From positions 9,177,501 to 9,241,500 of the forward strand of contig NC_085112.1 of NCBI RefSeq assembly GCF_030269925.1: 64,000 nucleotides of DNA, read 5' to 3'. Positions within the stretch are counted from its first letter, which is position 1, and each line of letters starts with the position of its first letter. Of the stretch, positions 37,466-51,800 are shown piece by piece. Under the pieces are notes generated by a model. That model did no database searches, was not told where the DNA came from, and saw nothing but the letters and a program-made list of their open reading frames with translations. The position numbers and the translations under genes were made by a program. Source of the stretch: Bombyx mori. Taxonomy: Eukaryota > Arthropoda > Insecta > Lepidoptera > Bombycidae.

Positions 37466-37874
37466 CGAAATGTGGTCTTGCGTATTTTATTTGTTTATAT
37501 ACCGATGCCTCGCTGTATATATACATACATATACTATACATACATGTACCTTACCTTTGCTCAGTATTACAATTTAATGGTGTGTGGCTATTATTGAAGA
37601 ATTGTTTTGGTGAGTCCCAATGGAATGAATGGGATAAATCTGTGAATTTCCACCATTTTACGAGAATAGTTACTAGAGATAATTTGAAAAACAATGATGG
37701 CTATACGATCATAAACCCAGTGACCATTGACAGGTAGAAAAAAGCGACACTGACAGAGACAACGTTAAAATCATAGTGTCAAATTGTCAAACAAAATATT
37801 AATTTAGGACGTTCAAAATTTAAACCGCTTCGAAACTTTATAAATAAACACAAACTAAAAATTTTTAACCAGCC

Positions 37875-40800
37875 ATGTCTTACAGTAAAGTTCACAGATA
37901 TTTTTTAAGAACTATAGCCAGTAGCGGTGTTATGAGTGTTGATGAAGCTCATCGAGTCCTGACTAAATTTACAGGTATGTTCAAACAAAAGAAAAAAAAA
38001 TTTGCAATTATTTGTTAGGTTTCACGGAATCACCTGTGCAGTAAATTTACATTTTCTCTGTGAAAAACAAAACTCATGTAGGTAATGTTGATATTGATAA
38101 GTAGCTGTGGCAGATCAAAGAAAGAAAGTTTCTAAAATTTAAATAATCTATTTTTAAGATCCACCATCCATTCGCACCTATTTTTGTAAGCCGATTAAAA
38201 AATGTTATATTTTATAAAGAAATTTACATTTGAATCACAAGTACATAACAGATTAGGATTTTTGAAAACAAAACATTGTCAAGTTTTAGAAGCTTTGTTT
38301 TAAATACTTTAAATTTTTTTTTTAAAAGCTCTCAAATTTTTTTTTAACATGTACATTTCCACCCACCTCAACGCATACATAATGATTATACAGTCAAAAT
38401 CTGTTATAACGACATCGAAGGGACTGCTCATATTCAGTCGTAAAAACCGATAGTCGTAACAACCGGTGATGTTTAATGTGTATCGTGCAAGTACAAACAA
38501 ATCGATATTCGAATTATTGGAAAAATATATTTACATAATACGCGATTTTTCTTCAATATTAATTTGTTTTCTTTTTCTTGGCGACATTTTGAAAGTTTCA
38601 CAAATAACTCTACAAAGTTTTGGTGCTTCTTGTGTATAGATAAGTAACAAACTAACTGAATAGATATGAAGAAGCGGGCTTTGACTCTACCGCATGCATG
38701 TGTTTTGTTTCTAAGAATTAGAAAAGACCCTACACTAAACTAAATCCTATTGTTTTCTTTCCGGATTTTAATAGCCATTGAAGACAATTGTGGATACCTA
38801 CTCAAATTGTTTACAATACAGCTTAGCCGGTCGTTTTAACAGATCTAATTCTCCGAAATATTAGTCAATTGTGGTCGTTTTATGAGGTATGTCGTTATTA
38901 GCAATGTTGTATAAAGCAATATTTTTAATAAGGCGGTCACAAAAAAAAACAAAACAAAGCCGGGACCTTTGTTCTAGGTTTTTATAACCGACATGTTGTT
39001 CTAAACGAAGTCGCAGTAAACAGTTTTGACTGTATTTACAATACGTAGTATGCCACTAAAGCTAATAAAAAATATGTTTTAGGTGAGCCGATCTTGTTAA
39101 AGAACTGCATTCAAGAAATTAATGATGTTATCAGACCATATCAGCAGTCAATCAAAGTAACATACAATGAAAGTACAAATGAAGAAGTAGTTATATTCTT
39201 AACCCATGCTTGGGATTCAATATCTGAATCCCAAAAGATCTTCACAGCTAAGGAATTAGACTATTTCAGATTATTAATTGAAGAAATAATGAGTATAGAT
39301 GTAAGAGAAATCACAGGCATTCATGCAATTAATTTGGTTAATAAAATGGGCCAGAAAATATCAATGCTCCAAGCTGAAGTATGTATTACAGTATTACTAA
39401 TTGAATAGAGTATTTATTTTCTTTAAAACTTTTATTTTATAAACAGTAATGCTATATTGTACAGGCTACTTGTGACATGGTGTACATAATGTAAATCCTT
39501 GAATAAGTTAAAATAATAAAAACAACACAACAAAACATAAATTAATATAAATAAGTTTGTCTGTATGAAAATTTTATCATAGTCTCCTAAGTCCCTTATA
39601 AATTACCTGACCATCCTACAGAGAGTGATCCTTAAAATTGAGTAAAAAGCTAATATGATTACAAATTTTGTATTTAAATGATAAATTTCATACTGAAATG
39701 TTTCAGAATTTATTGGCTAAATGGTGTAAAATGTACTACTTAGAGAAGATACAAAATAAATACCGCTTAGGTGTGAGAACCATAAATGAATTTGAAGATT
39801 ATTTTGAGAAATACATGCCTGATGTAATGAAAGATTGTTACATTTGTAAGAAAAATGTTTTTTGGGTAATATATCTGAACTTTAACTAATTATTGTATAC
39901 TTAATAAACTAAATGCTAAAAAAGTTGCTATCATGAAAAAAATACTGCAAGGATCGTGATTGAATAGGCAGTGTAGATTAATCATTCATCGTGTTATTTT
40001 ACCTATTCCGTTGATACTAATGGTTTGATTGCCTTCCCGGTCTGTTGATTAGTGTCCATAGATGCTTTACAAAGGGATTTGATTTTTATTCAAAGTCTTT
40101 GTTAAAGATATTTGCTGTTCCAGATTTGAGTGAAATACTGGTATCTTATGTACATTTCCACTACTACCCACAACATGTAAAGCTCTTAATTTGTTGCCAT
40201 TTAATACAGAATGTGTTAAGATAAAGTGCATAAGTTGACAGCTTTAACTAGTTAACTATTCCTCATTGTAAAACTCTCCTGTTGATTAATTAATTAGAAT
40301 TCGTCAATGAAGAATCATGCATATTTTTTGTAATTGAATTACAATATCAAGTTACATTATCTAAACAATTTTGCTGCCTAACAATCATATGAAAGCCCAA
40401 ATACAATAGATAAATATGGTTTTCTGCAAATTTATCTCCCTAAATATGATAGTTCTATCTCAAGTAAAAGTAAGTTGTTAAATTGTGTTTATAAGATCTT
40501 CATCAACTCATATTAAAGGACTACATTTAATTGAGTATCTATGGAGGTAAAATGGTTACTACAGAGGACTGACTTGACAAAATTATTAGGCTTCTGTTTT
40601 TTGCTTAATAAAAAATATTTACTGAATATTTGAATGATTCTCTTTCAGGGGGCTAACTGCATAGCATGTGAAAAAGCTATTCACACTAGGTGCCTTAATC
40701 AGTACTTAGAAAAAATAAAAAAATGGCCTTGTTGTAAACTCGACTTCAGTCCAGATCAACTGAAACAACTTAACGAAAGCCAGAGGTGAGTGATTATTCT

Positions 40801-42453
40801 CATTATAATGTACAATGTAAGGTGTTTGATTGCGACTCTTAAGCTCTTGCAATAAGGATGTGCAACAGTATAGTATTTTTTTGTTATCTAAAATTAAAAT
40901 TAGAATAACATAAACCTATTCAGATTTTTTTATATGTTCAGAACTACTTTGAAAAGAAATTTGGGTCACGCTCCACAACATTGTCATTATGGTGAAGTAT
41001 ATTATATAGTGTTATGCTCCTTCTTGTATTCATTTTAAAATATCAATTGTGATATCAGTTAACATATTCTCATTCAATCGAATATAACCAGACATATAAG
41101 AATTGCTTGAAATCGAAGGGTGTTTATGGATATGTGAAAGATAATTGGCCTTAATAATAATTGGCCTTTTATCAATTATTTCAAAAACATTATCGTATCC
41201 TATCGTTTTTCGATTCAAATTGATTTCAAAGGTTAATTTGACAATGCATATAGTACTAGTTTTCCGCCCACAGCTTTGACCATATGGTTTTCACTTCATA
41301 TTTGGTGGGCGGAGACTTGTAATAAATGATGGCCTTTTTTTTGTCTATTATAACTAATTTTCTGTACCAAATGTCATCTAAATCGGTCCAGTGATTTTTG
41401 CGTGAAAATCTAACAGAAAGACAGAGTTGCCTTCCTTAGGATGTATATTGTTAGCATTAGAACAGGGCTGTCCAAACTACGGGCTAATTAAATTTACTAC
41501 GTTAACAAGAGGGCCGCAGGAAAATATATTATCAAAAACAAAATACATTCCGGGAATTCCGCCAATAATAATAAAATATAGCTTCACTTATAATTGATGT
41601 CATGGGAATGGAATGTTACAAGAATAAAGATAAATTATACCAAATATTGATTATATGTTTTGACAAAAGATTCTATGATATGAAAGTATTTATATCCAAA
41701 ACCATTTTCTGATTAAAACATGCTGTTGCCGCGCCGCTGTCTGGCCAGCCCTGGATTAGAACAATTCGATTATAAAAAAGGTTTAACTTTTATGCATAAA
41801 TGTAACATACTTTGTGATAATTCTTAATATTACTGCCTCATCATTGATAGGCTCTTCTTTTTAACTTTTTTTTTATTGCTTAAATGGAGGGACGAGCTCA
41901 CAGCCCACCTGGTGTTAAGTGGTTACTGGAGCCCATATACATCTTAAGGTGGGTTTAAGATATAAGCTGTAAGGTCTCAGTATAGTTACACCTTACATAT
42001 TACCGCTTCACGGTAGAAATAGGCAGGGCGGTGGTACCTACCTGTGCGGACTCACAAGACGTCCTACCACCAGTGTAACTTTTAAGACGTTTAAGTTATG
42101 TCCGATTTTTTGTCACTGTTATGCTGAAGAGCAGTTTAATCCGTAAGGAGAGCTAGTTGACATCAATCATTCTGATTGTGTAAAAGCCTATCCCATCATT
42201 CGAACCGAGATACGTTATTTCTTCGCGGCAGAATTAAATAAGCGATGACCTTAGAAATATGATTTTTAAAAAGACATAAAAATATTTCAGAATGACTCAG
42301 ATAACTCAAACCTTTGAAGACACACAGTCAATTGAAGAAAGGTCGGAGAATTCAACAGCTTCCAATGTAGAAAATGATAATACAGAAGAAATGGAAAGAA
42401 GTCAAAATACAGATAACATACGACGTCTCTCTAGAAAGAGGAAGAGAGAATAA
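37875..42453 (+). CDS. NSMCE1: NSE1/NSMCE1, SMC5/6 complex RING subunit
   Basis: Five exons join in frame: 37875-37974, 39083-39378, 39707-39865, 40649-40785 and 42291-42453, all with GT-AG introns. They give 284 residues, close to human NSE1 (about 266). The N-terminal region matches NSE1 winged-helix segments, with KVHRYFLRTIASSGVMSVDE in exon 1 and KELDYFRLLIEEIMS in exon 2. Exon 3 ends and exon 4 holds a variant RING: C176-x2-C179, C189-x2-C192, H197-x2-C200, then WPCC at 211-214. NSE1 works with NSE3/MAGE and NSE4 in DNA repair. The last exon adds an acidic and Ser/Asn-rich tail ending in RRLSRKRKRE, a likely nuclear signal. The first Cys of the last zinc pair is Trp, which is unusual. 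Confidence 0.93.
41867..42075 (-). repeat. Bm1 SINE, headless copy in NSMCE1 intron 4
   Basis: The reversed Bm1 body from a T-run to CCTACCACCAGT, with an internal deletion after CCCATATACATC. It ends at the same headless breakpoint as other copies. Confidence 0.88.
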
Positions 42454-42733
42454 ATTTATGGTACAAAATGTATTTTTATGTAGTTGTAGTTTTGAGTTTT
42501 GTATGTGGAAACTTAGAACAAATATATATTTTTAATTTGCCCTTATGTATGTATTTACAAGCAACGTTATTTGGCTGGCATAAATAGTACGTAGTTCTTT
42601 AATACAAAATGTAGCTACGCAATTGATCTACACGAGTAATGAAGTTCGGTCAGAATTCTTTTCTAAAACAGACCAGTATTTCAAATCGTGTCAGTGTATC
42701 TACTTATTTTCTCTATTCTGTATTTTTTTCTCA

Positions 42734-42739
42734 AATAAA
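42734..42739 (+). terminator. NSMCE1 poly(A) signal
   Basis: AATAAA lies about 280 bases after the NSMCE1 stop and just before the 3' end of the convergent channel gene. Confidence 0.6.
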
Positions 42740-42826
42740 ATTCATCAATTGAACATTTTATATTTTTTAGAATCGAAAATTTTAATTTTACTTGAATGTT
42801 TCATAAACATTTAAAACAACAAAACA

Positions 42827-42832
42827 TTTATT
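42827..42832 (-). terminator. Channel gene poly(A) signal
   Basis: AATAAA on the minus strand lies about 20 bases after the channel stop codon, implying a very short 3' UTR. Confidence 0.6.
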
Positions 42833-42851
42833 CAACTGTTTCTTGTTAAAA

Positions 42852-45800
42852 CTAAATAGCTAAAAACATATTCTCAACTTTCTTCTGGACGATTTTCGCG
42901 GATTTCGGATAAAAATCCAACAAATATTTCCATTGTTCCAATTTCAAGTATACAATATCGACGACGGTGCGCGCTCGAAACGAGAAATGATGTAAGACTC
43001 CAACGTATAAACCCTGTAAAGAACATATCGACGCTTGAAAGGCAAACGTCACTAAGCGACAATAACTGCTTTATACATAAATGATAGGCAATAACCATAT
43101 TCGATGCGCAAAAAATAAATATATTTCTAGTACTATAAAATCATTCCAATCCTACAGCTAGATTCGTTAAAATATAATTTTTTTCAGGTATTTCAACTTT
43201 AAATTAGTCTACTTTAAAGTTTACGCATTGTCGCTTAGTCACGTTTGCCTTTCAAGCGTCGATATGTTTTTAAATAACTTGAAATGGCGAAACTGATTTG
43301 AATGACCTCATTGAGGTAATGATAGTTATGGTAATTGGGGGTGTGGTGGTAGCCATCGTACAACGCAAGATATTTGACAAATGCCTGAATCTCGTTAACG
43401 ATATTTTCAAGATAAGCTTGCATGTATACAAGTTCCGAACAACAACATTCGGACCGTCGGTCTACCGAGCAATATCACCCGCTCGGTGGAAGATCTTCCC
43501 TTTGTCGTATATCTATAGGGGCTAGGCTGAATTTCCTGAAGAGATGCACTCCTACTTAGGTTTGATAGATCCACTAAACAAGTCCGCTGCACTTTAACCC
43601 CACTGACTGATGAGCTTGTGGTCCATCTTGGAATTGTTTGAGATGATCCCCTCATCTCTTTTTTATCATCGCACCTCTCGCCATCGGAGCAGAGTTCATC
43701 CATATTATCTGGAACCGCCGCGTTCATCGGCAGTGCGTTTCCAGAGGTATTTTTTGCCACGTACCATCCGGCTATGGAATGAGCTCCCCTCCACAGTGTT
43801 TCCCGAGCGCTATGACATGTCCTTCTTCAAACGAGGCTTGTGGAGAGTATTAAGCGGTAGGCAGCGGCTTGGCTCTGCCCCTATCATTGCTGAAGTCTAT
43901 GGGCGACGGTAACCACTTACCATTAGGTGGGCCGTGTGTTCGTCTGCCTACAGGGGCAATAAAAAAAAATCTTGGTTGGTTCCGCTTGTGTGTTCGGGAC
44001 ACTACATTGCTCTTACAATTTCTTGTCAGAATTGAATGAATATGGTCGATCGGAAGCTCAGAGCACTAATCTTGAGCTCGAGGCGCCAGTATTCGCAATG
44101 CTCGCAAAGGATACCTTAAAACTAACATATCTGATCTTTGATTAATCTCTGAAGTGTAAGATAACCATGACAAGATCCAAACGTACTTGTGCAATACCGA
44201 AGCTGTCCTCGGGCCCCAAAATATCGTAAATAGACTCCGTCAAATTAGGATGAACTGTCAAAACTTCCACCTGTAAGAGAACCGTGTCTTTTAAATGTTG
44301 CCAAAGTTAAATTTAATATGTTAAATTTTGCTGAAAACTAATGAGAGAAATAATATTTGCGATAATCTTTAAATAAATCATTGATTGAACATGATATGTT
44401 TCATCTAAATCTATACTAATATTATAAAGCTGAATAGTTTGTTTGTTTGAACGCGCTAATCTCAGGAACTACTGGTCCGATTTGAAAAATGCTTTCAGTG
44501 TTAGCCCATTTATCGAGGAAGGCCATAGGCTATATAACATCGCGCTAAAACCAATACAAGCGGAGCACCGATAAAGAATGTTTCAAAATCGGGGCTATTT
44601 TTACCTTTTGAGAGCTTCCGCTGCGTGCGCTAAAGAATCCGTTAAAGTTTCGCTAAAATAATGTATGACAGAATTGTTCCCCTTTAAAAGATCTAAAAAA
44701 AAGTCCGCGACACCATAATAATATGTCTATATGTTAAGGTTGGCTCACTAGAACCTATTTTATGCTAACCAAATTTGTTCTAAAATAAAGAATTTTTTGT
44801 TAACTATTCCACGCGGACGAAGTCGCGGGCAAAAGCTAGTGCTTTATACAATTTATATAATTAGCAATTATCTCCAGTTTGATTTTGTTAAGTTAAATTG
44901 CTATTGTCTATTGAAGAAGATAGTCACAAATTATCTGCAGCTTATCCAGGATTTTTGTGACTACATTTACAATAATACCCGTGATTGTCTACGTCAATTT
45001 CCGTCTAAATAATCTACAACCAAAATTCATCAATTACTTGTCCTCTGTGGATAAAATAAATGCATTGGTCCGAGTCTCCGCACTGGACTATGTAGTTTCC
45101 GGGGAAGAAAACGCAATGTCTCATCCACAGAGCCAACATTCTCCGAAAATCTTCTTCAGTTCTCTTGAATATAACAGAGTCCCTGATATGAGATCCGTAC
45201 ACAGCCAACATCACCTGGCTGCGCAGACGACTTGGCAAGTTCAGGACTAATTCAGGCATCTACAATAAAAAATATTAAGTAATTTTAGTAAATTAAAACC
45301 CACTAAAGTCGCTATGAGGCCCAGAGGTGGGAGCAGTGTGCTTAGTGCGAGCTTTTTAACGTTCTCGATGGCGTAAAAGTTAGCTCATATTTGTATGGAA
45401 TGTGATCGTTTGCGTACGTTTGCCGCTAGGGGCGCTGTTCCAACTACATACAAAATTGAGTTAACTTTTACGCTATCGAGAACGTTAAGAAACTCGCACT
45501 AAGCACACAGTACTCCACGCGAGGCTGGACTTATGCTTTATAAAGCGAAAGTCTTTGTGCAGGCGTGAAGTGCCGCTTCGCTCTGTTAAGGACTCCCACC
45601 ATTTTGGACGCCAACTTGGCTTTGTCTTCCAAATGAATCCGAAATTGGAAATCACTCGGAACGTCGACCCCAAGTATCGCAATATTCGTGGAAATTGGAA
45701 TTGCGGCACCAAAAGATTCCCTTAAGATGTTTAATTTAATGAAAAACCGCATAACATATCCCCCTATAACATTTACAAATAAAACATGAAGCAATGTTAA

Positions 45801-48800
45801 TGTAAACAACGGAACTTTAAACCTGTTTTCCTTGTTGTCGATTCCACAGTTCTTTTACATAGGCCCACATTTTTTCCATTTGATGGCCGCTCAAACCCAT
45901 GTCTCTTAGGCCATCCCTAAGCTCATTTATTCCGTAGTCGTAAGCTATTCGGGATGATGAATGCGCCGATATTAATGCTGACATCTCCGATATTAGAAGA
46001 CCTATACAAATGAAATTGTTTTTGCGATTTTTTACGAATTACGAATATAAATTTATCATTTTTCTGAACGGGACGAACAAGCGAGTTACAAGAGTGATGA
46101 ATATACTTTATACCACGCTTTTTGATATGCAAAAAGATCTAAAGTTTTTCCTCAAAACTGTTAAGACAACACTAGGTTTTTGTTGTCGTAAGGGCTTATA
46201 CTCGTAGTACATTGGATCATAAGCAAATCGATATGTGAAAAGTACATGCCATAACGCAATAGAAACTTTCAGAGCTGATATTGCCCGGATAAGCTGACGA
46301 GCTCTCGCCTGCCATACCTATACATTACAACCCGCATGCTTGAGTCATGAGATCGAAGCCTCAATGACTGTTTCACTCTTCAAATCAGAACGCATTAATG
46401 ATTTGCGGCATAGTTAAAGTTAACCTTACGTACCTATAAAGCCAGTTTTTTTTATTTATTACTTAGATGGGTGGACGAGCTCACAGCCCACCTGGTGTTA
46501 AGTGGTTACTGGAGCCCATAGACATACACAACGTAAATGCGCCACCCACCTTGAGATACAAGTCTCAAGTATAGTAACGACGGCTGCCCCACCCTTCAAA
46601 CCGAAACGCATTACTGCTTCACGGCAGAAATAGGCAGGGTGGTGGTACCCACCCGCGCGGACTCACAAGAGGTCCTACCACCAGTAAAATTTACATACAA
46701 TACGTTATACAGTATACGAGTACCTGTGCAGAATTTTATAATGATAATGATGATAATAGTTTCTATAACTTCGAAATTGTTTTGTGCTGTTACATCTCCA
46801 GTTCCCGTAATGGTTAGCAAGTTGATCACGTACCACAAGGACGCAATGTAAATCGTGAAGTAACTTTCCTGAAAGTTTTTTCATACGTTTTCTTTACCCA
46901 AAAATAATTATTTTGTTGATTGAATCGAGATAAAACTTGGCCGGCAAATGCTGGTCGCGAGAAATAGAGTACCGCTTATCGGCTTACAATAGGAGAAAAT
47001 ACAAAACTGAGCATTTGGGGCCATAAAAACTTCGATATGTTCGACCCGGCTGAGGAACATTCTGGAAACTAAGGTCTCATTTTTGAGCAGTATCTTAAGA
47101 CTAAAGTCTACAATTTATGTATGTTGACAGTGAGAACTTAAGACCATGAAATTCAATTAACAAAATTGGCTTTATGAGAAAGCCCAGAGGCAAACAGTAT
47201 AAGTACGGGCTGTTTTTCATATTTGTCTACGAGATAGACTATAACGAAAACGTCCACAGAAGAGCGCGTGACTGCCAGTCCACACTTAGCAAGCTGATGT
47301 TGACATTAGCCAGGACACATGGCGAGAGTAGTAAATAGCCTTGAATAATAATTGCGAGAATTCTTGATTATAAATTAAATTGGGATTGCAAAGCGAACAG
47401 ACAATTAGACCAAGGTTACAGAAACTCATTTGATTTTAAGCGCTTGTGCTATATGAGGAAATTGTATATTCAGCTTCTTTTTTTTATTGCTTAGACGGGT
47501 AGACGAGCTCACAGCCCACCTGGTGTTAAATAGATACTGGAGCCCATGGACATCTACAAGGTAAATACGCCACCCACCTTGAGATATAAGTTCGAAGATC
47601 TCAGTATAGTTACAAAGGCTGCCCCACACTTCAAACCGAAACGCATTACTGCTTCACGGCAGAAATAGGCAGGGTGGTGGTACCTACCCGCGCGGACTCA
47701 CAAGAGGTCCTACCACCAGTAAATGACTGTACTGAAATTTATATACATAGACGATTATCATTATTATTGGTTTACAGTATCGTACCTGTATATACTTGTG
47801 GGTTAAGTTGAGTTCTTTCTTCGACATCCAATTAGTGGACGTACAATGCACAGGCGTAAGGCACGATAACTTGAAAAATATACAGGCGTTTATATGTGAA
47901 AGTATTGTTGCCCAAATTGCAATAGATCTGTAGGAAACAGTATTGTTAATGAATGACTGATGCGTAAGCTTATTCTTTTGATCGACTCAAATAGTTGCTT
48001 CAAGGATCGGTCTTGCTGTTATCATTTTTTGATTATTAATTTTATTTATACGATTGGCACTTACGTCAGTTTAAATAGTAGATTACCGGTTCCTATGTTT
48101 GTATTTTTCTGGCTTCGATAACTGAACATGTAAGAAATCCTGAATAGCTGCGGCGTGCGAAGATAACAAAAGAATATCATTTGCGTTGAAGGTTTTAGCG
48201 ATAGAGTAAAAGCTATATAACTAATTGGTAAGTTCGCCAAAAAATCAAGTCTACGTAGAAAAATATTCGAGAAGTACCTGAAAAACGGAAAGAATATCTG
48301 TATAGAGTGGATCGTGTCCACTGTTACGCCGGTAAGAGTATCTATCGCCGAATAGTCGAATGAATATCGAAGGATCTAGAAGCACCTACGCTCGAGAAGT
48401 ACAACGCCATCTATTGTCAGATAGTGGAAACACAATACTCGAAATGTGTGTAATATTCTCGATAATTCTAGGGTTGTGGTATCGACTATAAAAGGGTTGT
48501 AGGGATGGCACGCAGTCAGTCAGTAATCTACCATTACCTGTAGCACACTTTATACACTTTACACACTTTATCTAGCGATGCAACGGTCTTCCAATCCCGC
48601 AAGCAAGTACCAAATCTTCTAATGAAATACGTACTTAACAAATGTTCCCGATTGACGTCCACGGTGAGGAACATCGTGTCATAAAAATCAAACCCGATAA
48701 ATTAGAATTTGTGCAATTACGTGCATAAGTGACATATAATTACTACAACTGATAAATTAAGTCAATTATATTCAAACGATTTTTACTGTGTTATCCGTGC

Positions 48801-51800
48801 ATTTTTGCAGTCCACGGTTGATATAATTTTACTCGTGTTTTTTGTTATTGCACTCGATGTATGAACGAGAACATGGCCCACCTGCGGTCAAGTTGGTGTC
48901 GGAGGCTAAAGTTACCACAACATGAAGTCTGCTATTGGGATATGAACTCGAAATCTGTCCCACCCTTCAAACCGAAATACAAGCTTCGCCGCAGAAGTAG
49001 ACAAGATTGCGTTGCCTACCCGCGTATTTTTTAATTATTTCTAAAAATTTTTAACTAATTCTAATAATAAGGATATCATGTAGATCGATAATTTTTGAAA
49101 TAGTGACATAATAAACTTTTAAGGTTTTTTACACACTTTTCTCGGACTTTCCTTGGGCTCAAAACGTAATCTCCATATCTGTTCAAGTATCCGGTGTGAA
49201 TGTCCAAGAACAATTTGAAAATGAAAAGAGCGTCCACCACGACGCACTCGTAAAAGAAATAAGTAATTGATTGGAATGCCATTTGATAAATAAGCAACAT
49301 AAAGTCGACGTAAGATGCGACGATAATTAAGTATTCTGGAAAAAAAAAATATTATGACTTATAAAGCTTTTTTTATTTAAAAGTACTTAATCGTTTTATC
49401 CTTTGTTTAATAACTTACCCATAAATATTATAAATTTACTGTCAGGTATGATGCTCCGTCGGAACCATCTGTAATGGAAAAAATACTTGAGAAATAATAA
49501 AAAAATAGAATGAGGGTAGAATAAAAAAAAAATACCTGTGTGGCTTAAAAATCAAAAACGTTGCCGATGTGAAATATAAATAGGTTGATGTTAATGATCT
49601 TGATCCGTGTGATTCGGCATTACTTTTTTCGGGACTCTAAAACATATTAAATATAGGATAATTCGTTGATACCGCACATTGATACTTATGTACAGCTTAA
49701 CTAAAAGAGTGCCTACCTCCATTTGTGAAATATCAATTTCGTTTTCGTCATCATTATCACCGGGCTCGTAACTCATAGCATATGTTTCAATCTGTAAAAA
49801 AAAAACAACAATAAAGTAACTTTAAAATCAATTTTTAGTTATGGTATTATTACTTACGTCATCGCTGTCCTTATCAAATGAAAACGTTGGCAATACGTAA
49901 TCTTTGGCCGCTGAATCAACCGATTCTTTAACTTTCTTTAGCACAGAGGGATAGCTCTGTAACGAAGTTAACGTAATAACTCACTAATAAGATTTCAAAC
50001 TATAATAGATAATTTAAACTTAAAACTATATAGTATATAGCAGTTTGCGAAGACAAACGAGTATACGACGCTGATCATGAGTGCTAACTGTCGCTCATGG
50101 ACTTGAACACTGCTATAGGCATAGCAAAGTAACTGCTTATTGCTCATCGTTTTCAGACCTCGATTAAAAAGAGCACAGCGGAGATAATTCCAAAGCCGGA
50201 TGGTACGCGGACAAAATGCCTGTGAAAGTACTGGAAAATGATCGCAACCCTTCTACGTACTGAGTATGAACTCTGCTCCGGTAGCGGGTTTTGTGTAAAA
50301 CGAAAATAAAGGCTTCATTTCCACTAATTCCTTGAAATAGACCTCGGAGAACTCCTACGTAATATATGGTAAAAAAAACAGATAACTGTTTGAGAACCTT
50401 GCCTTTAGTAAATTGTAAAATTCTCTTCCGTCAATACTTAATAGATCTGTATTTCTGGAAGCTATAACGTTTGACTTGGTCAAGTATCTGCTTGCACCTC
50501 GTATGTTCCCGAAAATACCTCCAGGTCCCATACATGCTTCGACTTCATTTATATCTGATACTATGTCCACCTTTTTGTAAAAGTTTTTAAGACATTAATT
50601 TACTAGAGTTATACATATATTTGTTACGGAAATTCTCGATAGTACCTTGCCACGATATATTATATGCATATCACTCATTACTTCGTGTGATTTCAAAATC
50701 ATGAAACCTTTTTGAAAATATTTCTCTTGAAGCTTCTTAGCCACCGCTCGAAAAAAAGCATATTCCAAGTTTTCGAATAGTGGTATTTCCCTAAGCGTTT
50801 TCTCGTACATGTATAAAACTGCATCTTCTTTTAAATTCGAATGGAGTTTATCAAGAATTAACTGATGCTAAAAATATTGTGATTTATAATAATTGATGTA
50901 TGATTATTTTTTTAATTTTTTTATTTCTAGATGGGTGGACGAGCTCACAGCCCACCTGGTGTTAAGTGGTTACTGGAGCACATAGACATTTTCGACGTAA
51001 ATGCACCACCCACCTTGAGATATAAGTTCTAAGGTCTCAAGTATAGTTACAACGGCTGCCCCACCCTTCAAACCGAAACATAACTGCTTCACGGCAGAAA
51101 TAGGCAGGGTGGTGGTGCCAACCCGCGCGGACTCACAAGAGGTCCTACCACCAGTAATTACGCAAATTATAATTTTGTGGGTTTCATTTTTATTACACGA
51201 TGTTATTCCTTCAGCGTGGAAGTCAATCGTGAACACGATGATTGTCCATTGCCTTGCCGTACGAACTTAATACTTACACACCATCCACCCGTTCTTTTCC
51301 ATTGATATTTCCAATATTCAATAACTGACTTCTTCAAATTCAAAGGAACCTTTTCTCTATTCAAGAACATTTGTAAATGTTTCATATTTTCTTGAAATTT
51401 TGTAACGACCGTATTGGCGATCGCTTTCAACGACGCTATCCTAGCGTAAACGTATCTAAAAGAAAAAAAAATGGAATTAATTAGTAAAAATTAAAATTGG
51501 AATTGCTAATATTGATCATAATTGATTCACCCAAAAAATAGCAGTCCGTGGATATTAGCGCATATTGACAATACAAGATGTCCGGTATCCTGCGCTGTGA
51601 TGTCTCCAAAGCCTGCGCCACTAAGACTTGCAGCAGCCCAATAATAAGCCAAGAGAAAAACTGTTGATGGTGGATACTGCGTATCATTTTTTTCGTCTAT
51701 CATGTCTATCCATGAACCTATGGAGTAAAATCCTTTTATGTGTCAGATTCCGTTTTCTATACTAATTTTATAAAAAGGTTAGATTTGTTTGTTTGTTTGT

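Larger units (their letters stand above)
42852..49636 (-). other. Channel repeat 4 (exons 22-31)
   Basis: Residues about 1675-2172. An acidic linker in exons 20-22 precedes it. S1 and S2 are in exons 23-24, S3 and S4 in exon 25 (LRTPQLFR), S5 in exon 26 and the pore in exon 27. The filter is T1930-G1931-T1932-G1933-D1934, with Thr at the usual Tyr site. A run of seven Ile is part of S6. The C-linker and CNBD-like fold in exons 28-31 keep RART but have no Gly-Glu at the matching distance. The protein ends about 20 residues after the fold. Confidence 0.83.

Noticed and set aside
45531..45809. Extra channel exon downstream of exon 28
   Set aside because: The frame encodes a LINE RT segment, and exon 28 joins exon 29 directly in frame at the C-linker.
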